Positions 1 to 9,334 of a stretch of 64,000 nt of DNA are shown here, one piece after another. The stretch's first letter is position 1. Each line of letters begins with the position of its first letter. The notes beneath the pieces were generated by a model. It had not been told where the DNA came from and made no database searches. It saw only the letters and a program-made list of their open reading frames with translations. The position numbers and the translations under genes were made by a program. This DNA comes from Pelotomaculum sp. (GTDB lineage Bacteria > Bacillota > Desulfotomaculia > Desulfotomaculales > Pelotomaculaceae). Location of the stretch: assembly GCA_018435055.1 (NCBI GenBank), contig JAHDOA010000017.1, forward strand, positions 1 through 64,000. The letters run 5' to 3'.

Positions 1-92
1 GCTGTCTACGCTTAACATCACAAGTTACCCGGTGATGCTCAAGACTCACTATGAGTGATTTGCTAAATCTTGCTCAGCGGGCTTCCCACCCG
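1..92. other. hairpin-rich left edge, no gene seen
   Basis: No coding frame was recognised here. The stretch holds several short inverted repeats in a row: CATCAC/GTGATG near 16-37, TCACT/AGTGA near 46-58, and AGCGGG/CCCGCT near 75-93. A further TGCGCC/GGCGCA pair follows at 101-118 inside the end of addA. Such a run of hairpins could be the end of an insertion element or a small structured RNA, but nothing here identifies it. Confidence 0.3.
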
Positions 93-3000
93 CTATATGA
101 TGCGCCCCTCGTGGCGCACGAACCGTCCCCGTGACACGGTTAGGGCGAGGTCCAGGGAGAAAAGGTAAATTTGTTTTTCCTTGACCGGACGTTCAAGGAT
201 TTCTTCCACGGCCCGGGCGTAAAGGGCCAGTTGCCCCCGGTAGCGGTCAAGCGCCGTTGCCGCCTCTCCGACAGCCAGCGTGTCCGTCTTGTAGTCGACC
301 AGCAGGTAGCCGTCGCCTTCGTCCACCAGACAGTCCACCACCCCCTGGACTATTACTTTTTCGCCGGTACTGCCCGGCAGATCCGGGTATACCTCCGCGG
401 CGGGCAGGGCCAGGGTAAAGGGCAGTTCCCGCAGCACCTTGCGGCCGGCCAGGATCCTCTTGCCCAGCGGTCCGGCAAAAAAGGCGGCTATTTTTTCCAC
501 AGGCGCCGCAGCCGCCTGTTCTTCCGTGAGGATCTCCCGCATCACCATGGCGGCTATTTCCTTTTCTATATCTTCAAGAAGCAGCACCCTGTTTAAATCG
601 ATATTCTGCATCACCTGGTGCAGGGCCGATCCTTTCTCAGCAGCTGTCAGGCCCCGCCTCTCCTGCATGAAGAGCGGGCGGGCGCCAATTATTGGCCGGT
701 AGTCCCGCATCGCCCCGTCTTCTTCAGCAGCCGCCCGGTCCAATTTCCTTTTCAGCTCAGTTACTGAGACTTTGGCCGCCGGACCAACGGTTTCAGCACC
801 CGGGTAGCGCCAGCTGAGCCGGTTATTGACTGTGGCGCTATATGCCCCCGCTGCGGCCAGCGGCTCTTTCTTTTTAATCAGCGTCAAAATTTCCGGCGCG
901 ACAGCCTTCTCTGCGACGGTACTATCCAGCCCGGTATGTATATATATCCGCCAGCGGGAACTATCGGCGGCGGCAGCGGCAAAGGTTTCATCTGCAAATA
1001 AACCTTTATGCCTGATTGCCGCGCCGTCCCTGTGCCTGGCCAGCGCTGCGCCCAACCAGTCCAGGTGCGTAAGAGCGCCGGCCAGGTACCCGTCCGGCAG
1101 GGGCCATCTGTCAGTCCCCGCAGGACCGCACCAACGCCGGGCACAATTTGCCAGGCCCCGCATAGATCCGACGAGGACCAGCTTTTCCCGCGCCCTGCTC
1201 ATGGCCACGTATAAAATGCGCATCTCTTCCGCCAGCGCTTCCAATTTCAACTTTTGTTTTAAAGCAAGCTTGGACATGGCCGGGTAGGTTAACCTGGTTG
1301 CGGTATCCACCAGTTGCAGCCCCAGGCCCAGGTCCTTGTGAAAAAGCATGTCTTTATTCAGGTCGCGGAAATTAAATTTTCTGCCCAGGCCTGCCACAAA
1401 CACCACCGGAAACTCCAGCCCCTTGCTTTTGTGGATACTCATAATCCTGACGACGTTTTCCTTTTCACCAAGAGCCCGGGCGGCGCCGAGATCGCGGCCC
1501 CCTTCCCGCACCCGCTCGATGAAACGGAGAAACAAGAACAGCCCCCGGAAAGAGCCGGCTTCGTACTGCCGCGCCCTGTTGTACAGCGAGCGCAGGTTGG
1601 CCTGTCTCTGCCCGCCGCCGGGCAGGCCGCCGGCAAAGTCGTAATAACCGGTTTCCCGGTAAATGGCCCAGATTAAGTCGGCCAGGGGGCCGCGCCTGGC
1701 GGCGTTGCGCCAGTTTTCCAGTTTCCTCAAAAAACCCATTAGCTTTTGCGAAAGCTCTTCATCGGAGAGACTGGCGGCAACTACCGCGTGAAAATAGTAA
1801 CCCCGGCGTGAATACAGCCTGATCCTTGCCAGTTCACCGGCGTCCAGCCCGACCAGCGGCGACCGCAGCACCGCTGCCAGGGGCACGTCCTGCAGCGGGT
1901 TGTCGATAATTTTTAAAAGGGATAAGATTGTTTCTACCTCGGTGGCTTCAAAATATCCTGTGGCCAGCTCGGCATAAGCCGGTATGTCAAACTGCCTGAA
2001 CTCTTCCACAAAGGTATTGGCGTGCCCGGACGTCGTCCGCAGCAGGACAACCACGTCACGGTAGGCCAGAGGCCGGTATTTTTGCAGGCCCCGGTCATAG
2101 ACGGGCAATGCCTGTCTGCCGCCGGACTGTCCCATCAGTTCCTTTATCCTTGCGGCGATCAGCCGGGCTTCCTTCTGCATGGCGTCAAGATCCTCCTCAA
2201 ACTCGGCCAGATCAGCCCCTTCAGCCTCGCCGGCAGACGCCTGGCCGGCTTCATCGCTTACAAACTGCTGCGCTTCTTGTCCCATCGAGCCGCTATCAGC
2301 AGAGCCGCCTTCATCTGAAGTGCCCGCAACTGAGCCGTTCTCCACCAGGTGCACTTCCACCGCTTCATCCGGTTCCAGGCCTTCCCCGGCGTATGGCGGG
2401 TAATCCGCCCCGTAGACCAGTTCGGAACCGGCTCCATAGTCTATTTCACCGACGACAGGGGTCATCAATTGGCGAAATATAAAATTGACCGCTCGCACCA
2501 GGCCGCGCCGGCTGCGAAAATTTTTGGACAGGTCTATCCGGCGCTCCCGGCCGTCCCGCCCGACCGGGTAGGTGATGTATTTTTGCAGAAAAAGACCGGG
2601 GTCAGCCAGCCTGAAACGGTAGATGCTCTGCTTCACATCTCCAACCATAAAAAGGTTGGGCCTGCCGTTTTCCTGCCTGGAAACAAGCTGCAGGATGGCC
2701 TCCTGCACGGCGTTGATGTCCTGGTACTCATCCACCAGTACTTCTTCATATCTTTCCCGCAGGCTAATCGCCGCCGGCGAGGGGAGCAGCCCCTGCGGTC
2801 CCTTTTCTGACAGTACCTGCAGACTGTATTGCTCCAGGTCGCCAAAGTCCACCACACCCCTTGCTGTTTTGGCTTGCTGATAAGCGGCCGCAAAATTTAT
2901 TACCAGGTCCGCCAGTTCCTGCGCCAGCGGGTGCAGCTTGCTCAAGTCGGCGCAAATCCTTTCCGGTGTGCTGCTGAAATACTCCCTCTGAATAACAGCA

Positions 3001-3941
3001 GCCTTTTTCTTGACACCGTCCCGGAGCTTTCTCACTTGTTCGGTCAGTTGCCGGTCGGCGTCGTTTTCCCTGCAGCGCTTCAGCCTGGCAAAGGAAAGGC
3101 CTTGAAATAATTCATATAGCTCTGACCAGGTAGCTCCGGCGGTACAGCGCTGCAGCAGGCCGGTAAACATCCCCCGGTCTTCTTCCAGATTGGCCAGGTA
3201 AACCTGCGGGCCGCCAGGTTTTAAAGCCAGGCTGATAGCCTGACTCAGGGCAGATATAATCACGGTCAATTCATTTACCAGTGATTTCTTTAATACATCG
3301 CACCAGGGCAGCTGGTCAAAGGCGCAGCCCTCCTCCAGACGGTAGGCTGCCGGCAACCCTTTCAGCCAGCTAACCGGGTCCGCCGTGCTGCGGGCAAAAT
3401 TGTAGGCGCCAAGGACCATTTCCTGCAATGATGAATCGTCCCGCTTACCGCCGTAGCAGTCAACCAGCGTTGTAAAAAGGTGATTATCTTCATCCGCATA
3501 GCGCTGTTCAAAAAGATCTTCCATAGTTTCAGCCTGGAGTAGGGCGCACTCGGTCTCGTCCGCCACCCGGAAGGAAGGGTCCAAGTCGAGGCGGTAAAAA
3601 TGCTGGCGCAGCAGGTCCAGGCAAAACGAGTGGATGGTGCTGATGGAAGCCCGGCTGAGCAGCGCCATCTGCCTGTGCAGGCGCCTTGCCGCCGGGTGTT
3701 TATCAATTTCCGCAGCCAGGGCGCGCCCGATGCGCTCCCTCATCTCAGCCGCGGCGGCGTTGGTGAAGGTCACCACCAGTAAGCGGTCGGCGTCCACCGG
3801 ATCCGTCCGGTCGGTCAGGCGCCGGATGATCCGTTCCACCAGTACCGCTGTTTTTCCCGAACCGGCTGCGGCGGCCACCAGAAGGTTCCCTCCCCGGCAG
3901 GAAATTGCCTCCTGCTGCTCTTCCGTCCACTGATTACTCAA
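93..3941 (-). CDS. addA: AddA, ATP-dependent helicase/nuclease subunit A
   Basis: Large subunit of the AddAB helicase-nuclease, which resects double-strand DNA ends for RecA loading (Gram-positive counterpart of RecBCD). Seen: UvrD-type helicase with Walker A AAAGSGKTAVL (residues 24-34), Walker B VDEYQD, GDVKQSIYRFR, SIHKSKGLEFP and YVAMSRAREKL in the usual order; at the C-terminus a RecB-type nuclease core with GVVDCLVDE and LVDYKTD. The 1282 residues match the family size. The start is TTG behind AGAGGTGA. It lies 80 bp downstream of addB on the same strand, so the two form an addBA operon. Odd: the last 15 or so residues, after YLFSLDLAL, are encoded by a dispersed palindromic repeat (118-140), so the natural C-terminus has been replaced. 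Confidence 0.97.
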   Translation of the reverse strand: MSNQWTEEQQEAISCRGGNLLVAAAAGSGKTAVLVERIIRRLTDRTDPVDADRLLVVTFTNAAAAEMRERIGRALAAEIDKHPAARRLHRQMALLSRASISTIHSFCLDLLRQHFYRLDLDPSFRVADETECALLQAETMEDLFEQRYADEDNHLFTTLVDCYGGKRDDSSLQEMVLGAYNFARSTADPVSWLKGLPAAYRLEEGCAFDQLPWCDVLKKSLVNELTVIISALSQAISLALKPGGPQVYLANLEEDRGMFTGLLQRCTAGATWSELYELFQGLSFARLKRCRENDADRQLTEQVRKLRDGVKKKAAVIQREYFSSTPERICADLSKLHPLAQELADLVINFAAAYQQAKTARGVVDFGDLEQYSLQVLSEKGPQGLLPSPAAISLRERYEEVLVDEYQDINAVQEAILQLVSRQENGRPNLFMVGDVKQSIYRFRLADPGLFLQKYITYPVGRDGRERRIDLSKNFRSRRGLVRAVNFIFRQLMTPVVGEIDYGAGSELVYGADYPPYAGEGLEPDEAVEVHLVENGSVAGTSDEGGSADSGSMGQEAQQFVSDEAGQASAGEAEGADLAEFEEDLDAMQKEARLIAARIKELMGQSGGRQALPVYDRGLQKYRPLAYRDVVVLLRTTSGHANTFVEEFRQFDIPAYAELATGYFEATEVETILSLLKIIDNPLQDVPLAAVLRSPLVGLDAGELARIRLYSRRGYYFHAVVAASLSDEELSQKLMGFLRKLENWRNAARRGPLADLIWAIYRETGYYDFAGGLPGGGQRQANLRSLYNRARQYEAGSFRGLFLFLRFIERVREGGRDLGAARALGEKENVVRIMSIHKSKGLEFPVVFVAGLGRKFNFRDLNKDMLFHKDLGLGLQLVDTATRLTYPAMSKLALKQKLKLEALAEEMRILYVAMSRAREKLVLVGSMRGLANCARRWCGPAGTDRWPLPDGYLAGALTHLDWLGAALARHRDGAAIRHKGLFADETFAAAAADSSRWRIYIHTGLDSTVAEKAVAPEILTLIKKKEPLAAAGAYSATVNNRLSWRYPGAETVGPAAKVSVTELKRKLDRAAAEEDGAMRDYRPIIGARPLFMQERRGLTAAEKGSALHQVMQNIDLNRVLLLEDIEKEIAAMVMREILTEEQAAAAPVEKIAAFFAGPLGKRILAGRKVLRELPFTLALPAAEVYPDLPGSTGEKVIVQGVVDCLVDEGDGYLLVDYKTDTLAVGEAATALDRYRGQLALYARAVEEILERPVKEKQIYLFSLDLALTVSRGRFVRHEGRII
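118..140. repeat. dispersed GTGTCA-GGGGACGGTTC repeat inside addA 3' end
   Basis: Plus strand reads AACCGTCCCCGTGACACGGT at 121-140. Close relatives lie at 9348-9376 (GAACCGTCCCCTTGACACA) and 33270-33298 (GTGTCAAGGGAACGG...CTTGACACGG). Each has GTGTCA/TGACAC or AACCGT/ACGGTT arms and can fold as a hairpin. This copy is translated as the addA C-terminus. Confidence 0.6.
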
Positions 3942-4021
3942 CTAGCTCACCTCTGTTAAAGCCGATTGTCAAATATATTAACATTACACTAGCTAATTTT
4001 ACCCTGTGGGGTATTTCCCCT

Positions 4022-7000
4022 TTACAATTTTAACTGTTGCAGTTTGCTCCAAATGGAGCCCGCGTCCTCCGGCTTAATAATCCGGTAGGTATTGCCCTCC
4101 AGCAAAATATCAAACTGGCATACAGGTTTGTAAGAGCAGTAGCGGCAGGGCCGGTTGGCGCCGCGCCGGTAGGGGGAAATATCAACTACCCCGTCCATGA
4201 TGTCACTGCCGGCGCTGGTCAGCTGCCGGCGCAGGTGCTCCCGCAGCAGGGTAAACTGCGCCGGGGTCAACACAGCGGAACGGGCTGAAAATCCCCCGTC
4301 CTTTTTTATTTGCACAGGGATCAGGTCGGAATCGCCGCTCAGGCTGTTGTCCATCAATTTCACCACCTGCGGGTCCGCCAGCACAATGCCCGTCATCCTG
4401 AATTCCCGCATGATCCTTTTCTCAATTTCTGCCGCCGCCGGTATGGCGCCTTCAGTCCGCACCAGCGGGTCGTCTATGCGAAAATACAATATGGCGCCCG
4501 GCAGCGTACTACCGCCGGCCAGTTTTTCCGCGTAGCGCAGGGCCACGTCCAGGTAGGCCAGCAGCTGCAGTTTCAAACCGTGATAGATATCCTGCAGGCT
4601 GATGGTGACCCGGCCAGATTTATAATCAATAATCCGCAGGTAGAGGCCTGCGTCCCCCTGAGCGGTGTCTATGCGGTCAATCCGGCCGGCCAGGACCATC
4701 TCGGCGCCGCCGGGCAGGACAAAAGTAACAGCAGGCAGATCGCCGCCCGCACCGAAGGCCAGCTCCAGCCCCACCGGTTGGAAGCTGCCGCGCCGTGAAT
4801 GTTCCGCCAGGATCAGGGCCGTTTGCTGGACTGTCCTTTTCAGTTTGCCGGTCAGATAGCGCCGCCTGGCTGTGCTGATGAGAATTTCGTTTTGCAGCCG
4901 CGGCGCCAGCTGGTCTACAACATCACCGGCAAGCGCCCGGCACGCATCATTGTCGAGCTGTCCCCAGTTGACACCCATCTCCCGCACCCGCTCGCCGAAT
5001 AGCTTCAGCGCCGCGTGGAAAAACTGGCCCAGATCAGGCGCGCCTACCTTGTAGACGGCCCGCTCCTGGAGGTTTAATCCTCTGGCTAGAAAGTGGGCAA
5101 ATGGACAGGCCCGGAATTTTTCAATAGCGGACACGCTGGTTTTCAGCCTTCGACCGTAGAGAGCCCTGCCGACGCCGGCGGGCAGCCTGCCTTCCCTGTT
5201 TGACCTGAACAGGCTGGATAAAACATAAGATGCCTTTTCTTTATATTCACTGCGCATAAACCAGGAATAAACGTCTTGCCAGAGCGGATCCACAGAACGA
5301 CCCGCCTTGAACTCCCTCATCCTGGTCACCAGGTGGGACAGCGTGCGACCGGGGCTGCTGACAAAAGAGATTTCATCCACCCCCGCGCCGTCCGGCTCGA
5401 CCGGCCAGGATCTCTCCGCCAGCCCGGGCAGCAGCTCTTTGATCCTGGCCGCTACCGGCGACGGCGCGTTTGCCCCACCTTCGTCATCCGCGAGAGGATA
5501 GCTCAAGTAGAGTTTTTCCGAAGAGCGGGTCAGCGCAATATAGATGAGGTACTGCTCGTCAAAAACCCTGCGACGCGCGCCGGGGGCCAGCTTCAGGCCC
5601 ACAGCCTGCAGCCGCTCCCTTTCTCCTTCGGACAGGATCCCGCTGTCGGCAACCCTGGCCGGCAGCGCCCCGTCGCAGGCGCCCATAACAAAAGCCGCCC
5701 TGGCCTCGGGGCTGCGGGAGCGTTCCAGGGAGCAGACCACAACCTGGTCGAAACCAGGCGGGATTAGACCCAGGCGCATGCCAGCCAGCCCTGCGTCCAG
5801 CACAGCGGCATATTCTTCTATAGTAAGGACCTCATCGCCGAGCGCCTCCACCACCTGATCCAGCAGAGCGGTCAGCCCGTCCCAAATCTGCCCGTGCTCC
5901 CTTGCCAGTTCCAGCAGCCCCTCGCTCTCCGCTAACTTGCTCCAGCTTTCCAGCAATTCCGGCGCCTCCATCCTTTCCAGCAGGTGGAAAAGAGCTTCGC
6001 TAACAGCCCGGACATTGGCGGCCCGGCCGGCGGCCTGGCAAAATTCGTCAAGAAACGCCACAGCCTGGCGGCGGATGCGGTTGATCTCCTCCAGTTCTGC
6101 CGCTTCCGCCTCTGTGATTTCGCTGTCTTCCTCCAGCGAAAGGCGGCGGCGGTATGCCCACAGCCTGCCGTCAGTCCAGCGGCTGCCCCTGATACCGTGA
6201 GCAAGTACGTAGTTTTCCAGCAGGTCGACTTCCTCTCTGGCCAGCGGGGTAAGGTCCGTTTTTAAAAAGCGAAAGACCGGGTCAAAAGACCAGTCTGAAA
6301 CAACCACTTCCAGCGTGGCCCGGACCAGCTCCACCAGCGGGTGGTGCATTACCGGCCGCTTTTGATCGATAAATACCGGGATGCCGTGATCGGCAAAAAC
6401 ACTGGAAATGAGATCTGCGTAATGGTCAAAATCCCGCAGCAGAATAATGATATCGCGGTACCTGTACCCGGCGTCCCGGCAGAGCGCGGTGATCTCGCGG
6501 GCCACTCCCTCTGTCTCGGCCCGGGGGTTGGCCGCCGCAGCCAGGGTAACGCCGCCGCCGGCGCCATTCCATTTTGGCGCCGGGTAACTGAAAAAGTGCT
6601 TTTCCAGGTGGGCTATCTCCGGGCTGAGATACCGCATCCTGCCGGCGTCGTCCAAAACCAGGGGCCTTTCTACCAGGATTCCTTCCCTGGCCGCTAATTG
6701 ACAAAGGGATTCATAGGTTTCCTGGATGGGGTAGAACGCCCCGGTATTATCCAGTTTTCCGCCAAGAGTTTTCAGATCCGCGCATAAGGCGATATTGACC
6801 CGCCGGGCGTGACGCATAAGCGACGCCAGCACCCGGAATTCCTGCGGTGTAAAGCCGGAAAAGCCATCAATCCATACATCGCCGTTACGGACCACGTCCG
6901 ACATGGGCAGGCGGTCAGCCAGGAGGTTCAGGTAGTCATCCGGATCAATAAAGCGGTCCTCCAGAAATTCCTCCAAGTCATTATAGAGCAGGTAAAGGTC

Positions 7001-7483
7001 CTCCAGTTTCTCCGCCAGTGTTTCCGCTCCCTGCAAGTCGCGCAGGGCGGCGGCGGCAGCTGTCAGGTCCGCCGGCTCAATGCAGTAATTTTTTATTTCC
7101 CCCAGGGTGCGGGCCAGGGAGTCGGCAAAACCCGGCCGGCTAATTGAGCGCCGGAATATCCTGATCTCTTTCCGGCGCTGTTCCAACAGGCGCCGCAGGA
7201 GCATGCGCTTGCCCAACTCCCCGATATGGGGCCGGGCCGCTCCTCCCGCCTCCTGCAGCACCCGGTAGGCCAGGCGCCGGAAGCTCAGCGCCTGAGCCCT
7301 GATAAATCCTTTCAGCCCCGGGGTGGTAGCCAGCATATACTCAGTCTGAAAAGTGGCCTGTTCCGGCACAAGCAGCACCAGCGGGGTACCGGCCGGGCGC
7401 GCCTCAAGTTCCGCGCGAATCTCGTCCAGACAGGTCCTGGTTTTACCGCTCCCGGCCCGGCCGATAATAAACCGTAATGACAA
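4022..7483 (-). CDS. addB: AddB, ATP-dependent helicase/nuclease subunit B
   Basis: Second subunit of AddAB; it recognises the recombination hotspot and carries the other nuclease domain. Seen: N-terminal Walker A GRAGSGKTRTC (residues 8-18); helicase-like middle with no complete motif set, as in this family; C-terminal nuclease core with GRIDRID and IIDYKSG; and the four cysteines of the structural 4Fe-4S cluster, one in FRACPFAHFLARGL and three in PCRYCSYKPVCQFD. Length 1153 aa is typical. The start is TTG, preceded by GAGGTG at good spacing. First gene of the addBA pair. Confidence 0.96.
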   Translation of the reverse strand: MSLRFIIGRAGSGKTRTCLDEIRAELEARPAGTPLVLLVPEQATFQTEYMLATTPGLKGFIRAQALSFRRLAYRVLQEAGGAARPHIGELGKRMLLRRLLEQRRKEIRIFRRSISRPGFADSLARTLGEIKNYCIEPADLTAAAAALRDLQGAETLAEKLEDLYLLYNDLEEFLEDRFIDPDDYLNLLADRLPMSDVVRNGDVWIDGFSGFTPQEFRVLASLMRHARRVNIALCADLKTLGGKLDNTGAFYPIQETYESLCQLAAREGILVERPLVLDDAGRMRYLSPEIAHLEKHFFSYPAPKWNGAGGGVTLAAAANPRAETEGVAREITALCRDAGYRYRDIIILLRDFDHYADLISSVFADHGIPVFIDQKRPVMHHPLVELVRATLEVVVSDWSFDPVFRFLKTDLTPLAREEVDLLENYVLAHGIRGSRWTDGRLWAYRRRLSLEEDSEITEAEAAELEEINRIRRQAVAFLDEFCQAAGRAANVRAVSEALFHLLERMEAPELLESWSKLAESEGLLELAREHGQIWDGLTALLDQVVEALGDEVLTIEEYAAVLDAGLAGMRLGLIPPGFDQVVVCSLERSRSPEARAAFVMGACDGALPARVADSGILSEGERERLQAVGLKLAPGARRRVFDEQYLIYIALTRSSEKLYLSYPLADDEGGANAPSPVAARIKELLPGLAERSWPVEPDGAGVDEISFVSSPGRTLSHLVTRMREFKAGRSVDPLWQDVYSWFMRSEYKEKASYVLSSLFRSNREGRLPAGVGRALYGRRLKTSVSAIEKFRACPFAHFLARGLNLQERAVYKVGAPDLGQFFHAALKLFGERVREMGVNWGQLDNDACRALAGDVVDQLAPRLQNEILISTARRRYLTGKLKRTVQQTALILAEHSRRGSFQPVGLELAFGAGGDLPAVTFVLPGGAEMVLAGRIDRIDTAQGDAGLYLRIIDYKSGRVTISLQDIYHGLKLQLLAYLDVALRYAEKLAGGSTLPGAILYFRIDDPLVRTEGAIPAAAEIEKRIMREFRMTGIVLADPQVVKLMDNSLSGDSDLIPVQIKKDGGFSARSAVLTPAQFTLLREHLRRQLTSAGSDIMDGVVDISPYRRGANRPCRYCSYKPVCQFDILLEGNTYRIIKPEDAGSIWSKLQQLKL

Positions 7484-7525
7484 AAGACTACACCTCTATT
7501 AAACGGGGGACAGTTCCCCCCAAAA

Positions 7526-7924
7526 CTATTTTTTCAGTTTACCATAGCTCTTGCTGACAAAGCTGTCAGTTTTAACGATAAAACGTTCATGGGTACCCGT
7601 GCCGATCAGGTCTACCTGGTCCCGCGCCTCAACCTCAAATAGCAGCCTTTTCCCGGCAACTTCAGCCAGGCGGGTGATTATGACTACATCCATGCCTACC
7701 GGGGTGGCAGCCAGGTGCTTTACGTCAACCTTGGTCCCGACTGTTGTTAATCCTTCACCCAGATAAGGCGCGACAGACGACAGGGCCGCCTTTTCCATGA
7801 AGCGGATCAGGGCCGGCGTCGCCAAAACACGCACTGACCCGCTTTCATAAACTACCGCTGTATCCTTTTCATCAACCTTTAACCTGACCTCACCTGTAAT
7901 TCCCGGTTTTATCTCTTTTCCCAT
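7526..7924 (-). CDS. FlK-like hotdog thioesterase
   Basis: A 132-residue single-domain hotdog protein of the fluoroacetyl-CoA thioesterase (FlK) family; it probably hydrolyses or binds an acyl-CoA, substrate unknown. Seen: ATPALIRFMEKAA followed by GLTTVGTKVDVKHLAATPVG, which carry the family Glu and His positions, and the C-terminal GTHERFIV motif. The start chosen is the ATG at 7924 because GGAGG lies 10 nt upstream; a longer frame to 8014 adds 30 residues that contain this ribosome binding site and is unlikely. A clear paralogue lies at 10497-10895. In Clostridia such proteins are usually annotated only as thioesterase; the fluoroacetate activity itself should not be assumed. Confidence 0.85.
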   Translation of the reverse strand: MGKEIKPGITGEVRLKVDEKDTAVVYESGSVRVLATPALIRFMEKAALSSVAPYLGEGLTTVGTKVDVKHLAATPVGMDVVIITRLAEVAGKRLLFEVEARDQVDLIGTGTHERFIVKTDSFVSKSYGKLKK

Positions 7925-8234
7925 CCACTCTCTACCTCCATTAGTTTCTCTTTTGCTAATAAATACTATTTTTCTACTTAAAAACCTTCTGTTATAAAGA
8001 AAAGGCTTACTCACGACCCGCTACTAAAATGACATGTCTGAGGATTACGCTATCGTAAATATGAGATTTTCGGCCGATGACAGATGAGTTACCGGGCCAT
8101 TAAAGAGATAGCACCAGAATATTTTGCATGGAAAGGGAAAAAATATCCTAAATACTTTACTTGGGGCAGTTAAATTTGTAACACCATCAGACGCTGGAAG
8201 AGTATGTCACAGTTCTTTATAGGGGGAATCAAAC
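7925..8234. other. divergent intergenic region
   Basis: 310 bp between two divergent genes. It holds the ribosome binding sites of both (GGAGG at about 7938 on the minus strand and TAGGGGGAA before 8235 on the plus strand). I see no conserved RNA, repeat or convincing sigma-A promoter. Confidence 0.5.
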
Positions 8235-9284
8235 ATGGAAATGCAAACCGTTAAATCCTCATGCGCGGCACAGGAAATTCACCATAACGCCCCGCTGACT
8301 TCATCTGAAATAGCCAGGCTTTGGCAAGTGAATGTTTTTTATTCTATGCTCAGGTGCGTTTTTAAACATTTCTCAAACACACTGCCTGACCAGGACCTCC
8401 GCCTAAATATTGATGAAGCCATATCTATGTTTGAGACGCGGATAAACCAGGCCTCGGAGATACTCAGAAAAGAAGGGCGCCTGATCCCAAAGGGCTTCGC
8501 GGACCAAGACCTGGATTTGGAAACTCCCAGGCTGTTTACGGATTTATATTATTATCATTATATTTTGAATAAGGCCCGGATTGGACTCCAACTGGGCAGT
8601 ATGAACCTGGCCCATTCAGTACGCGCCGATGTCCGGGACTTCCATACAGAATCTGTTGCGTCAACAATGAGGTACTATAACCGGTTTTCTGAAATTATGC
8701 TGGAAAAGGGAATTTATATCCGCCCCCCTGTCACTAATACTTCCAAGGAAGCTGATGTGGTAGAAAGACAGGATTTTTTACGCGGTTTTTTAGGAGAACG
8801 CAGACCGCTCCTTGAGGTAGAAATAGATAACCTTTTCTTCGGGGTAGAAAATAACGAAATCGGAGAAGCTTTGGCAGCCGGTTTTCAGCAGGTGGCCAGA
8901 TCGGAACAGGTCCGGGCATATATGGCCAGGGGCGCCGGGATCGCCCGAAAACACGTGAATACATTCAGCAAGGCTTTGCAAAAGGAAAACCTGCCGGTTC
9001 CGACTCATTACGGGGAATTTGTCACAGATTCAACAATACCGCCGTTCTCTGATAGATTAATGATGCAGCACGTAGTAGTATTAATCGGGATCAGCATTGG
9101 TAACTACGCGGCTGCCATGGCGTCTTCCCTGAGGCATGACCTCAGTGTAAATTATTTGCGGCTGATCGGCGAAGTTGCCCACTACGGGGAGGACGGGATA
9201 AACATCATGATTGAAAACGGCTGGTTTGAGGAGCCGCCCCGCAAAACAGACCGGCGGGACCTGGCTAAAGAACCGGTACATTAG
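8235..9284 (+). CDS. DUF3231 family helical protein
   Basis: 349-residue protein of the DUF3231 family, common in spore-formers and of unknown biochemical role. Seen: two related helical halves, the first ending in FSEIMLEKGIYIRPP and the second in FSKALQKENLPVPT followed by VTDSTIPPFSDRLMMQH, the family signature. Mostly alpha-helical with no signal peptide; a hydrophobic stretch VVVLIGISIGNYAAAMASS lies near residue 285. The ATG is preceded by TAGGGGGAATCAAAC. Monocistronic between genes on the other strand. Probably linked to sporulation, by family distribution only. Confidence 0.8.
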   Translation: MEMQTVKSSCAAQEIHHNAPLTSSEIARLWQVNVFYSMLRCVFKHFSNTLPDQDLRLNIDEAISMFETRINQASEILRKEGRLIPKGFADQDLDLETPRLFTDLYYYHYILNKARIGLQLGSMNLAHSVRADVRDFHTESVASTMRYYNRFSEIMLEKGIYIRPPVTNTSKEADVVERQDFLRGFLGERRPLLEVEIDNLFFGVENNEIGEALAAGFQQVARSEQVRAYMARGAGIARKHVNTFSKALQKENLPVPTHYGEFVTDSTIPPFSDRLMMQHVVVLIGISIGNYAAAMASSLRHDLSVNYLRLIGEVAHYGEDGINIMIENGWFEEPPRKTDRRDLAKEPVH

Positions 9285-9334
9285 ACCCAACATAAAATAA
9301 AAATCAATTACTTGTTTCCGTGAATAACTGCGCT